Positions 33,256 to 41,407 of a stretch of DNA of 64,000 nt are shown piece by piece. The notes under the pieces were generated by a model. That model was not told where the DNA came from and searched no databases. It saw nothing but the letters and a program-made list of their open reading frames with translations. The stretch is from Alicyclobacillus tolerans (lineage in GTDB: Bacteria > Bacillota > Bacilli > Alicyclobacillales > Alicyclobacillaceae): assembly GCF_021739485.1 (NCBI RefSeq), contig NZ_JAJFNK010000001.1, positions 1 to 64,000 on the forward strand, in the 5' to 3' direction. Within the stretch, counting starts at the first letter, position 1; every line of letters begins with the position of its first letter. A program made the translations under genes and the position numbers.

Positions 33256-35337
33256 ATGACGAAGCATGGCTTGGACGAAATTCTCTCGAATGCAACCTTA
33301 GTCTTAAACTCCATTGAAGAAGGAATTTACGCCACAGACGAAGCGGGTGTCATCATCTACAGCAACCCAACGGCTGCCCGGATACTTGGTTACAGTGTGG
33401 AGGAAATGCTGGGACAGCCTGCCCACGATTTGTTCCGTCATTCCCGTTCTGACGGAAGTCACTTGGCCAGGCACGAGTGTGAGCATCACCGTCTGTTGGT
33501 TTCAGGCGGATTGGTCGATGTGCTGGACGATGTTTTTTGGAAAAAAGACGGGACAAGCATTCCAGTGGAATTTACGAGCACCGCGATTCATAAAAGCGGA
33601 AAAGTGGCGGGTATCGTCGTGGCGTTCAAAGACATCACGCGAAGAAAAAAGGTCGAATCCCGGTTGCTGCATCAAAATCAAATTTTAGAAATGATAGCCG
33701 CTGGAAAACCTCTGGCGGAAATTCTCGGATTTTTAGCGGAAATCATTGAGCATCAAACGGATGCTGAGTGTTCGATCGTTCTTGCGGAAACTGGAAACAC
33801 TCTTCTGGACACAGGTATTGCCCCTCTGATTGAAACTTGCGTTCCATCCCGAACTCCCTCCAGTTCAGTCCCAATTCTGTCAACCGAACATTCTGTTCTT
33901 GGCACGCTGACGGTAAATTTTCCCGAACGCAAGCAACTTGGAGCCGAAGATTTGTCACTGCTCGAATCGTATGCCCATCTCGCGGGAATCGCCATTCAAC
34001 GGGATCGTGCAGAACGAGAGATTCATCATCTCGCCTATCACGACTCTTTGACGGGACTCTACAACCGCCGTTGGTTTATGGTCCAGGCGGAACAAGCCAT
34101 TAGTGAAGCGAAAAAAAACTCAGGGTCGATTGCGGTCATGTTGATTGATTTAGACCGTTTTAAATGGATTAACGATTCCTTGGGTCACAATTTTGGGGAT
34201 TTGGTTCTGAAAGTGGTTGCTGAGCGTTTAAAGTCTGTCATGATGCCGTCTCAATTTGCGGCGCGAATGGGAGGAGACGAATTCCTCATTTTAATCGATC
34301 GCGTCCCGTCAGTGACAGGGGTTCTAGAACCTGCCAATGCTTTAATAGAGGTGTTGAACCAGCCGATTGTCGTGGATGACAGGACGTTTCGACTGACTGC
34401 GAGCACTGGGATTGCTTTTTATCCCCAGGATGGGGCCGATCTCGACACGTTGATCCGGCAAGCGGATCGCGCAATGTATCACGCCAAGGAAATGGGCGGC
34501 AACGGGTTGCGACTGTATCAAGCGTTGAATCACGATCAGTATTCAACGCATGGTTTGTTGGAGACTCAACTTCAGCAAGCCTTGGATGAGGGACAATTGT
34601 ACCTCGAGTTTCAACCGAAAATGAATGTGGACAGTGGACGAATGACCGGAGCCGAAGCGCTTGTTCGGTGGCAGCACCCAGAGCTTGGCGTCGTTTCACC
34701 CGGAGATTTCATTGCCATCGCCGAGGAAACAGGCTTGATTCGCCCTCTCGATTCCTGGGTTTTACAGACCGTGTGCCGGCAAATGAAGGACTGGAAACAA
34801 CGGGGAGTAGCGCTCGTGCCCATTGCGGTCAACTTATCTACCGCACAGTTTCAGCAACCCGATCTGGTTCCCTGCATTCAGAGGCTGTTGGATGCTGAAG
34901 AACTGGATTCTTACTGGCTTGAAATCGAGATCACCGAAACCACATTGATGAGAAGTGAACAAAAAGCCATGGAAAAGCTCAAACTTCTGCGTGACATGGG
35001 GATCCGCGTCTCGATTGACGACTTTGGCGTCGGGTATTCCTGTCTCGGGTTATTGCAGCACTTAATGGTGGATTCCCTGAAAATCGACAAGGCCTTTGTC
35101 AAAGACATAGACCCGCAAAAGGCGGCCATTGTGTCGACGATCGTTCAACTTGGGCACAGCCTTCAACTCAAGGTGGTAGCGGAAGGGGTTGAGACGGTTG
35201 AACAACGCCAATTTATCCACGAACAGGGGTGTGATGAAATGCAGGGCTTTCTCTTGAGCAGACCTCTGTCGGCGTCGGCGTTTGAACAGTTTGTTTTGCA
35301 ATCTACTCTTGCACCTCTTGCACCGAAATTTGTTTGA
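33256..35337 (+). CDS. PAS-GGDEF-EAL cyclic-di-GMP signalling protein
   Basis: A 693-residue cytoplasmic protein. A PAS domain (about 5-130, with SIEEGIYATDEAGVIIYSNP) is followed by a weak GAF-like region (about 145-255), a GGDEF diguanylate cyclase domain (about 265-425) with intact MGGDEF, and an EAL phosphodiesterase domain (about 440-685) with EALVRW, DDFGVGYSCL, LKIDKAFV and EGVET. Both catalytic signatures look functional. The RxxD inhibitory site before GGDEF is absent. GGGGGG lies upstream. No membrane segment is seen, so PAS senses an internal ligand or redox state. It is a single-gene unit. Confidence 0.93.
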   Translation: MTKHGLDEILSNATLVLNSIEEGIYATDEAGVIIYSNPTAARILGYSVEEMLGQPAHDLFRHSRSDGSHLARHECEHHRLLVSGGLVDVLDDVFWKKDGTSIPVEFTSTAIHKSGKVAGIVVAFKDITRRKKVESRLLHQNQILEMIAAGKPLAEILGFLAEIIEHQTDAECSIVLAETGNTLLDTGIAPLIETCVPSRTPSSSVPILSTEHSVLGTLTVNFPERKQLGAEDLSLLESYAHLAGIAIQRDRAEREIHHLAYHDSLTGLYNRRWFMVQAEQAISEAKKNSGSIAVMLIDLDRFKWINDSLGHNFGDLVLKVVAERLKSVMMPSQFAARMGGDEFLILIDRVPSVTGVLEPANALIEVLNQPIVVDDRTFRLTASTGIAFYPQDGADLDTLIRQADRAMYHAKEMGGNGLRLYQALNHDQYSTHGLLETQLQQALDEGQLYLEFQPKMNVDSGRMTGAEALVRWQHPELGVVSPGDFIAIAEETGLIRPLDSWVLQTVCRQMKDWKQRGVALVPIAVNLSTAQFQQPDLVPCIQRLLDAEELDSYWLEIEITETTLMRSEQKAMEKLKLLRDMGIRVSIDDFGVGYSCLGLLQHLMVDSLKIDKAFVKDIDPQKAAIVSTIVQLGHSLQLKVVAEGVETVEQRQFIHEQGCDEMQGFLLSRPLSASAFEQFVLQSTLAPLAPKFV

Positions 35338-35405
35338 CAGGCTCTTGAGTGCATTGCTCTCGCATTCCTCCCAACCTTTAGATATCTTCATTAAAAACAG
35401 AGATA

Positions 35406-35434
35406 TTGAAATCAACGGTCGTTTAAGGTATAGT
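35406..35434 (+). promoter_or_regulatory. Candidate promoter of hypothetical gene/iclR unit
   Basis: TTGAAA, 17 bases, TATAGT: a good sigma-A-type promoter about 25 bases before the hypothetical gene at 35458. Confidence 0.6.
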
Positions 35435-35457
35435 CCAACCATCAGATTTTTTCGTAT

Positions 35458-35871
35458 TTGAAGTTTGATTTCGAATATGAAAACACGGGAGATGAGTGGA
35501 GATTGTTAGATGCTGAGACAGCGCCCCGGAGCCCGAAGGAGGGTCTGATAGAGGAGCCGGAGGCACCCAAGGCCGTGGAGGATTGGGTGAAACCCATCGC
35601 GGACACATTGGTCGTTGGAACTCCGGTCTATATCGCCTATTCATGCTGCGAATGCGCGGTCGAAGGTTTGTTGGAATCCGTGCGGGATTTCCTGCTCCAG
35701 CGCTTAGAAGTTCAAGCAATCACGCGTGCTGAGTACGAAGCTGCATTGGCAAACCTGTTTTCAGGAACAGATATTCCTCCTAAAATATGTGAGAATTCCC
35801 CAGAGATCGTCAAGGTCGAGTTAGGGATGAGGGGTTGTAGTGGATGGCTGAATACCGCGCTCCTTCGGTAG
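35458..35871 (+). CDS. Hypothetical protein, up to 137 aa
   Basis: The frame is open from a TTG at 35458 to a stop at 35871 and its codon use looks coding, with an acidic N-terminus and segments such as VVGTPVYIAYSCCECAVEG and ITRAEYEAALANLFSGTD. No ATG is in frame near the beginning and no good binding site precedes the TTG; a TTG at 35503, after GGGAGATGAGTGGAGA, is an alternative start. I do not recognise the family. It overlaps the start of the following iclR gene by 28 bases, which suggests coupled translation. A sigma-A-like promoter lies just upstream. Confidence 0.45.
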   Translation: MKFDFEYENTGDEWRLLDAETAPRSPKEGLIEEPEAPKAVEDWVKPIADTLVVGTPVYIAYSCCECAVEGLLESVRDFLLQRLEVQAITRAEYEAALANLFSGTDIPPKICENSPEIVKVELGMRGCSGWLNTALLR

Positions 35872-36584
35872 AACTCGCGATGCGCATCCTTAAATTGCTG
35901 AGCCGTTATAAATACAAGAGTTGTTCGCTAAAAGAGATCTCGGAACTTCTGAACAGTAATGCGGCAACTTGTTTGCGCGTCTTGAGAACCTTAGCCAAGG
36001 ACGACTTTGTATCTTTTCATCCAGAAACGAAAAAATACAGTCTGGGACCTTATTTAATCCCCTTGGGCAACCGGGCCAAGGAACTGAACGGTTCTGCTTC
36101 GATGGCCATTGCGGAACTGAAATCCGTGGTAGAACTCACGGGCCTTACGACCGTACTCATCGAACGGCTGCAGGACGATCACCTTATTTATATCGGCTCC
36201 GAGGAACCGTCAAACGAACAAGTGAAGATTTCCGTGTCGATCGGACAACAGTTTGCCATTGACAAGGTGGCATTTGGACGGTGCTTTTTGGCCTATGACG
36301 ACGAAGCCGGGTGGGAACGGCCTGATCCCAGTACCCTTGAAAACCTCGTTCAAAAACTGAGAGAAATTCGCGAACGTGGATATGTGGTTTCACATGGAGA
36401 ACTAACGCCTGGCATTTCTTCTTTTGCTGCGCCCATCTTTGATAAAACCGGACACGTTCAATTTGTGATGGCTTGTTTGGCCATGACCACCCAACTGTCC
36501 CGTGAGCAAGAACCCAAGGTCATTGACGTACTGCTTGAGAAGACGCACAAGCTGTCGGAATGGAATAGTTATCCTCAAAGGTAA
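35844..36584 (+). CDS. IclR-family transcriptional regulator
   Basis: A 246-residue protein with a winged-helix N-terminus (SCSLKEISELLNSNAATCLRVLR) and an IclR ligand-binding domain (VAFGRCFLAY, GISSFAAPI). AGGGGTTG lies upstream of the ATG. It is followed by a second, divergent-in-sequence iclR gene 186 bases on. The usual PCHxTAxGKxxLA motif is reduced to IDKVAFGRCFLAY, so ligand binding may differ. It probably controls the amidohydrolase/Rieske/RraA genes or its own unit. Confidence 0.88.
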   Translation: MAEYRAPSVELAMRILKLLSRYKYKSCSLKEISELLNSNAATCLRVLRTLAKDDFVSFHPETKKYSLGPYLIPLGNRAKELNGSASMAIAELKSVVELTGLTTVLIERLQDDHLIYIGSEEPSNEQVKISVSIGQQFAIDKVAFGRCFLAYDDEAGWERPDPSTLENLVQKLREIRERGYVVSHGELTPGISSFAAPIFDKTGHVQFVMACLAMTTQLSREQEPKVIDVLLEKTHKLSEWNSYPQR

Positions 36585-36695
36585 ACGACATTTCGCATTG
36601 GTGATGTTTGTCGATACAGGATTGAGTTTAGACCCCCTTTTTCTCTCCTTTAAGCCCCCTAGTTGACAGTTTCAAACCCATAATAAACTGTTAAT

Positions 36696-36730
36696 TCATT
36701 ATTTACAAATAATTGTACTAAGTGTATCAT
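36696..36730 (+). promoter_or_regulatory. Palindrome and promoter of second iclR gene
   Basis: The near-perfect palindrome ATTATTTACAAATAAT covers the -35 hexamer TTTACA (36702); after 17 bases the -10 is TATCAT (36725). The arrangement suits autorepression. The core TTTACAAA recurs in a palindrome at 39931 before the MFS gene. Confidence 0.55.
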
Positions 36731-36769
36731 GTCAGTATCGTTCAAGAATAAGGATGGATATTCAAATAT

Positions 36770-37564
36770 ATGAACAATGTATCTGGTAACGGCGAGGGTA
36801 GTACAGAGCAACTGGGGTCTTTTCGAACCATAACAAGACTTTTTACGATTTTAGATATCTTGTCTAAAAATCACGGTGGTCTGTCCTTGTCTGCAATCGC
36901 CCGTGAGCTTCAAGCCGTGCCCAAAAGCAGCGTATTTAATCTTCTCAAGCAAATGGAAAAGGGTCATATGCTCCACTACGACCACGATACGAAGGTCTAT
37001 CGAATTGGCTCTGGGATGATCCGATTAAGTTCGGTCATCATGCACAACTACACTTTGCAGCCTAGTGCTCGGCCTCTTTTGGAGAAAATTTCGAAGGAAA
37101 CCGGTGAAGACGCGTATCTGGGGATTTGTGATGAACAGCATATTGTTTACATCGATAAGGTGGAGGGAACGCAATCCATCCGTCTGAATATTGCAGTTGG
37201 TGTCCCGAGAGCCCTTCATAACACCGCCATTGGGAAACTCTTTCTTGCTTATATGCCGCAAGAATGGCTCCAATCTGTGCTGGATGAAAACTCGTTTATC
37301 GCCACTGCACGTAACACCATCACAACTTCGGAGCGGATGATGGAGGAAATCGCGAATATACGAGCTGAGCAAATTTCCATTTCAAACGAGGAAAGCATCG
37401 ATGGAGTGTTCGGGATCGCTGCGCCCATTTTTAATAAACAGGGGGAAATCGCGGCCGGAATTGGGTTATCCATGCCAACCCGGCGAGCCATTGACCGCCT
37501 ACCCTTCATCAAGGAGTTGGTCTTGCAAACGGCAGCAGAAATTAGTGAAATGTTTGGGATGTAG
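36770..37564 (+). CDS. IclR-family transcriptional regulator
   Basis: A 264-residue regulator with the winged helix at about residues 18-75 (GGLSLSAIARELQAVPKSSV) and an effector domain with the typical RALHNTAIGKLFLAYM and GVFGIAAPIF. The AAGGA upstream is about 15 bases from the ATG, further than normal. It is followed after 20 bases by the amidohydrolase gene, so it is probably co-transcribed with, or controls, the second catabolic region. A palindrome overlapping its promoter suggests autoregulation. Confidence 0.9.
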   Translation: MNNVSGNGEGSTEQLGSFRTITRLFTILDILSKNHGGLSLSAIARELQAVPKSSVFNLLKQMEKGHMLHYDHDTKVYRIGSGMIRLSSVIMHNYTLQPSARPLLEKISKETGEDAYLGICDEQHIVYIDKVEGTQSIRLNIAVGVPRALHNTAIGKLFLAYMPQEWLQSVLDENSFIATARNTITTSERMMEEIANIRAEQISISNEESIDGVFGIAAPIFNKQGEIAAGIGLSMPTRRAIDRLPFIKELVLQTAAEISEMFGM

Positions 37565-37583
37565 AAAGGAGAATTGAAAGGGT

Positions 37584-38729
37584 ATGAGGCAAGGGTATAA
37601 GGTTGTCGACGTAGATGCGCATTATTTGGAGCCAATTAACGAGATTGCAAACTACGTAGACGAACCATGGCGCACGCGGATCAAAAGCATCAATCCGGAT
37701 CGGCTCATCCCAATGACACTGGGCGATAGGATGCTCGAAGGCAGGATTCGGCGAGATGATATGGATTACAGTTATAATATGGGAGTCACTCGGCCGAATC
37801 AGGTTTCTACGGTTATGAGTCGGCTTGGAGTGGACGCGAGTATTTTAGTTGCCAATCGTTTGGTCACATTTGGCCATACGCCAGTCCGCGACTTAGTGGT
37901 TGCTTTAGCCAACGGGTACATTGATTTTATGCTGGACCAAGTCGCCTCTCCGGATAAAGGGATCTACACAATGCCCATTGTACCTTGGCAAGACCCGGAG
38001 GAATCTTCCAATATAATACATCGGGTAGCCGCAGACCCTGCGGTGGTCGGTGTATGCCTCATGAGTTCAGGAGCGTATCCACCTCTTGGAGACGTTCGTT
38101 ATGACCCGATTTACAGGGCAGCTCAGGATCATGACCTCCCGATTGTCTTTCATTCGGCCCCAGGGCTGACTTTGGTTGATGGCGCCTCCCCTGCCGATGG
38201 ATTTCAGCGGTTGATTGAAGCACATTCGTTTGGGTTTACGGCAAGCAATCTGTTGCAGTTGACGAGTGTCCTTATGCAAGGCTTACCTGAACGCTTTCCA
38301 AAATTGCGTTACGTTTTTCAGGAATCCGGCGTGTTTTGGATTCCCATGATGATGTATCGGTTAGACGAGTACTATTTAAAAAGGAGATCGGAGGCTCCAT
38401 TGTTAAAAGGTTTGCCGAGCGAATATGTTCTGGACCGCTTTTATTTTGGTACCCAGCCATTGGAATCCCCGAAAAACCAACACCACCTAGAGGCTGTATT
38501 TGATATGGCTGACGGCACAAAACACTTTCTGTTTGCCTCAGATTATCCGCACTTCGACTATGATGACCCATCTGCTATTTTGAAACTTTCATTTCTTAGC
38601 CGAGAGAACAAAGCTGACGTTCTAGGGAACAATGCGATGAAGGTATTTAACTTGAGAAAAGGAGGGGTTAAGGCTTGGGAGAGCACTTTGCAGCCAAGGT
38701 TGATGACATCCAACCCGGTCAAGGAATAG
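37584..38729 (+). CDS. Amidohydrolase-family (ACMSD/LigJ-like) protein
   Basis: A 381-residue TIM-barrel amidohydrolase of the amidohydrolase 2 group. Metal and catalytic positions are seen in VVDVDAHYLEP, VFHSAPG and FASDYPHFD. In this group are decarboxylases such as ACMSD and gamma-resorcylate decarboxylase and the hydratase LigJ of protocatechuate 4,5-cleavage. AGAAAGGAG lies upstream. The end overlaps the following Rieske ferredoxin gene by 55 bases. The substrate is probably a carboxylated ring or ring-cleavage product. Confidence 0.85.
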   Translation: MRQGYKVVDVDAHYLEPINEIANYVDEPWRTRIKSINPDRLIPMTLGDRMLEGRIRRDDMDYSYNMGVTRPNQVSTVMSRLGVDASILVANRLVTFGHTPVRDLVVALANGYIDFMLDQVASPDKGIYTMPIVPWQDPEESSNIIHRVAADPAVVGVCLMSSGAYPPLGDVRYDPIYRAAQDHDLPIVFHSAPGLTLVDGASPADGFQRLIEAHSFGFTASNLLQLTSVLMQGLPERFPKLRYVFQESGVFWIPMMMYRLDEYYLKRRSEAPLLKGLPSEYVLDRFYFGTQPLESPKNQHHLEAVFDMADGTKHFLFASDYPHFDYDDPSAILKLSFLSRENKADVLGNNAMKVFNLRKGGVKAWESTLQPRLMTSNPVKE

Positions 38730-39037
38730 TTGTTCAGATTCATGAACGGTCCGTGGGACTGTTTCGAGTAGGTGAGGAATTTTATGCGATCCGGAACGTG
38801 TGCCCGCATCAAGGAGGCCCGCTGGGAGAGGGTTCGTTGTTCCCTCTGTTGCGTGCCCAAGTAGTAGAAACAGGGAAAGTCAAAGAATTTAACGATTATG
38901 AACACATGGTACTCTGTTGCCCCTGGCACGGTTGGGAATTTGACTTAAAGACTGGAGAGTGTATTGCAGACCGTCATCAATGCGCTCGCGTGTACAAAAC
39001 GCGAGTGGAAGGGGATCAAGTCATTATTATAGATTAA
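38675..39037 (+). CDS. Rieske [2Fe-2S] ferredoxin-like protein
   Basis: A 120-residue single-domain Rieske protein. The cluster ligands are CPHQGGPLGEG and CCPWHGWEFD. The two ligand boxes are about 36 residues apart instead of the usual 15-17, because of an inserted loop (LLRAQVVETGKVKEFNDYEH). The start is a TTG at 38675 with AGGAGGGG eight bases upstream; it overlaps the amidohydrolase end. It could pass electrons to an oxygenase, for example the one at 26127 which lacks its own ferredoxin. Confidence 0.88.
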   Translation: MGEHFAAKVDDIQPGQGIVVQIHERSVGLFRVGEEFYAIRNVCPHQGGPLGEGSLFPLLRAQVVETGKVKEFNDYEHMVLCCPWHGWEFDLKTGECIADRHQCARVYKTRVEGDQVIIID

Positions 39038-39093
39038 TTCTGTTAACCACTCGAAAACATCGGTGAAACTTTAGTTGGAGGAGGTAATTGGAA

Positions 39094-39831
39094 ATGACGC
39101 AATTTTCGATTTATGGTCGGCCCGTTCTTTACAAACAAATTCCGCGTATCGACCCAGCGATCGTTCAGGGACTGGAACAATGTGGCGTTGCGACAGTCGT
39201 AGAGGCCCTTGGCCCTTTTGCTGGGCCGCAACAGTGCATGACGCAGCAAATGGTTCGTCGAACTACGAGAAAAAGAATTGTGGGACCGGCTGTTACGGTC
39301 ATGGATGCTATTGGCGACAACATCATGATGCACGCTGCCTTAGACGTGGCGCAAAAAGGAGACATCTTGGTGGTGACTTGCGGAGGGACGCTGGGCGCTC
39401 AGTGGGGTGAAATGGTATCTTCGGCCGCAGTTGCCCGGGAATTTGGAGGGGCTGTCATCGATGGAGCTGCCCGAGACCTAGACCCAATCGAGGAGTTGGG
39501 GTTCCCGGTGTGGTCGACTGCCGTCAGTCCTCTCGGACCGCGTAAGGATGTCTTGGGTTATGTTAACCGTCCTGTGAACTGTGCAGGCGTTCGAGTGGCT
39601 CCAGGGGACATCGTTGTTGCAGACGGAGATGGCGTCGTTGTGGTCCCGTGGAGACAGGCTGAGGCTGTCCTAAATTCAGCTAAGCAACGGTTAGAAAGAG
39701 AGACGACCATCCGCCAACTGGCATTGTCTAAGGGACAGTTACCAGGGGAGCATTTAGGAATCTATACATACTTGAAGGACAAAGGCCTGGATATTAAAGA
39801 CGGGGTTTGGTATGAGGATGAAGAAATATAA
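39094..39831 (+). CDS. RraA/HMG-aldolase-family protein
   Basis: A 245-residue protein of the RraA fold. The sequence GAVIDGAARDLDPIEELGFPVW carries the Arg-Asp pair used for metal and oxaloacetate binding by 4-hydroxy-4-methyl-2-oxoglutarate / 4-carboxy-4-hydroxy-2-oxoadipate aldolases, which release pyruvate at the end of protocatechuate 4,5-cleavage. GDIVVADGDGVVVVP is also typical. The ATG at 39094 follows GGAGGAGG. The aldolase role is likely, given a catabolic setting, but RraA relatives also have other activities. A second family member lies at 44980. Confidence 0.85.
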   Translation: MTQFSIYGRPVLYKQIPRIDPAIVQGLEQCGVATVVEALGPFAGPQQCMTQQMVRRTTRKRIVGPAVTVMDAIGDNIMMHAALDVAQKGDILVVTCGGTLGAQWGEMVSSAAVAREFGGAVIDGAARDLDPIEELGFPVWSTAVSPLGPRKDVLGYVNRPVNCAGVRVAPGDIVVADGDGVVVVPWRQAEAVLNSAKQRLERETTIRQLALSKGQLPGEHLGIYTYLKDKGLDIKDGVWYEDEEI

Positions 39832-39930
39832 GCGGCGACACGACGACTCGTCTGCTTATCCTCAGAGTTCACCGTCGTTAATATAATCTCAATTTTATGT
39901 CTTTTGAGAGGTGATGTGTCACGAGATAAA

Positions 39931-39950
39931 TGTTTGTTTACAAAAGAACA
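39931..39950. promoter_or_regulatory. Palindrome upstream of ACS-family MFS gene
   Basis: TGTTTGTTTACAAAAGAACA is an imperfect palindrome centred 42 bases before the MFS start. It shares the TTTACAAA core with the palindrome at the iclR promoter at 36696, so one of the IclR proteins may bind both. Confidence 0.45.
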
Positions 39951-39982
39951 CCATTAGTTGAATTTGGAAGGGAGGGGCTGTT

Positions 39983-41278
39983 ATGCCTGGTGAAATTCGT
40001 CCTGGTACAGTAGTGATGCCTGCCAATCCAACGAGGGTTCGTTGGACTGGTCTGACTTTGGTATTCATCTTGTGCACAATTGCTTATGTAGACCGATCGA
40101 ATATTTCGGTGAGCACCTCAACCATTTTAAAAGCGATCCACATTACACCGGTGCAAATGGGTCTTATCACCACGATATTTTCGGCAGCGTATGCCGTGAT
40201 GCAGTTACCCGGAGCCATGTACATTCGCCGTCTTGGGACGCGTGCGGGCGTGACGTGGATTATTGTTCTTTGGTCCGTCTTCACAGTCCTGACGGGTTTG
40301 GCAAACGGGTTTATATTCATGTTGCTTGTCCGAATGTTGTTTGGTTTTGGCGAAGCGCCCTTGTTTCCAGGTATGAACACGTTTAACCTGCACTGGTTTC
40401 CGGTTAAGGAGCGGGGGTTTGCCAACGCGATCCCGATTTCAGGCGCCTATTTTGCCCCGATTGTGGCGCCTCCGCTTACGGTGTGGATTTTGCTCTCGTT
40501 AGGATGGCATTGGGTCTTTTATTTAAGCGGGGTTCTTGGATTGATTGGGGCTGTATTGTGGTACGTGTATACGCGAGATAACCCGCGTGAACACGACGGC
40601 GTGAATTCGGCTGAATTGGCTGAAATTGAATCCGGAAGAGATTCGCCCGTTGCGGGTGCGAAAATCCCATGGGGGCGTCTGTTTGCATCCCGCTCTTTCT
40701 GGGGTATTGGGTTTACCTATTTCTTTTCTCTCTACGTCATTCAATTTTTCTTGTATTGGCTGCCGTTTTTCCTTCAGAAGCAATTGCATATGAGTTTAAA
40801 GTCAATGGGTTTCGCCTCCTCCGTACCTTGGATTTTCATTTTTATCATGACCATGTTTTCCGGTAAAATCAGCGATGGTTTGCTTAAGCGCGGTCGTTCA
40901 CTGTTCGTGTCCCGAAACGTGGTCATCATCTGCGGCTTTGCCCTTTCTGCGATTATGCTTTACGTGAGTACATTGGTAACCAATCCGTGGGCCGTCGTCC
41001 TGCTTTTGAGTTTGGCTCTTGGGTTTGCGGGATTTACCGTAACCATTCCTTGGGCAATTGCCACGGATATTGGGGGTGAATTTACAGGAACCATTTCGGG
41101 CTGGATGAACATGTGGGGCTTTGTGGCAGCTACTGTCATGCCCACCGTAAGCGCTGTCATTGGAACGGATTACGGTTGGAACTATACGGTGTTGACGTTG
41201 ATGTTTGCGGCGATACTCGGTGTGGTTGTGACTTTCCTTATCCACCCGGGGCAAAAAATTCAGGCCTCCGAATCGTAA
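39983..41278 (+). CDS. MFS transporter, ACS (anion:cation symporter) family
   Basis: A 431-residue, 12-helix permease. The opening TIAYVDRSNISVS and LPGAMYIRRLGTRAGV are typical of the anion:cation symporter family, which imports organic anions such as phthalate, tartrate and galactarate. GGAAGGGAGGGG lies upstream. It sits between RraA and flavoenzyme genes and probably imports the substrate of the second catabolic region. A hairpin follows the gene. Confidence 0.88.
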   Translation: MPGEIRPGTVVMPANPTRVRWTGLTLVFILCTIAYVDRSNISVSTSTILKAIHITPVQMGLITTIFSAAYAVMQLPGAMYIRRLGTRAGVTWIIVLWSVFTVLTGLANGFIFMLLVRMLFGFGEAPLFPGMNTFNLHWFPVKERGFANAIPISGAYFAPIVAPPLTVWILLSLGWHWVFYLSGVLGLIGAVLWYVYTRDNPREHDGVNSAELAEIESGRDSPVAGAKIPWGRLFASRSFWGIGFTYFFSLYVIQFFLYWLPFFLQKQLHMSLKSMGFASSVPWIFIFIMTMFSGKISDGLLKRGRSLFVSRNVVIICGFALSAIMLYVSTLVTNPWAVVLLLSLALGFAGFTVTIPWAIATDIGGEFTGTISGWMNMWGFVAATVMPTVSAVIGTDYGWNYTVLTLMFAAILGVVVTFLIHPGQKIQASES

Positions 41279-41316
41279 AGTTCCCGATTAAAGTGCCCGT
41301 TTGATCGTTTTCATTT

Positions 41317-41343
41317 CCCCCGGTGAACGCAGTTTCCCGGGGG
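41317..41343 (+). terminator. Candidate terminator after MFS gene
   Basis: CCCCCGG pairs with CCGGGGG across a 13-base loop. There is only a weak T tract after it, so termination may be partial. Confidence 0.5.
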
Positions 41344-41407
41344 ACCAGCTTTGTAAAAAAACTACAACGCCAGCGAGGAACAATCCTCTTGCGGAACAGG
41401 ATGATGC

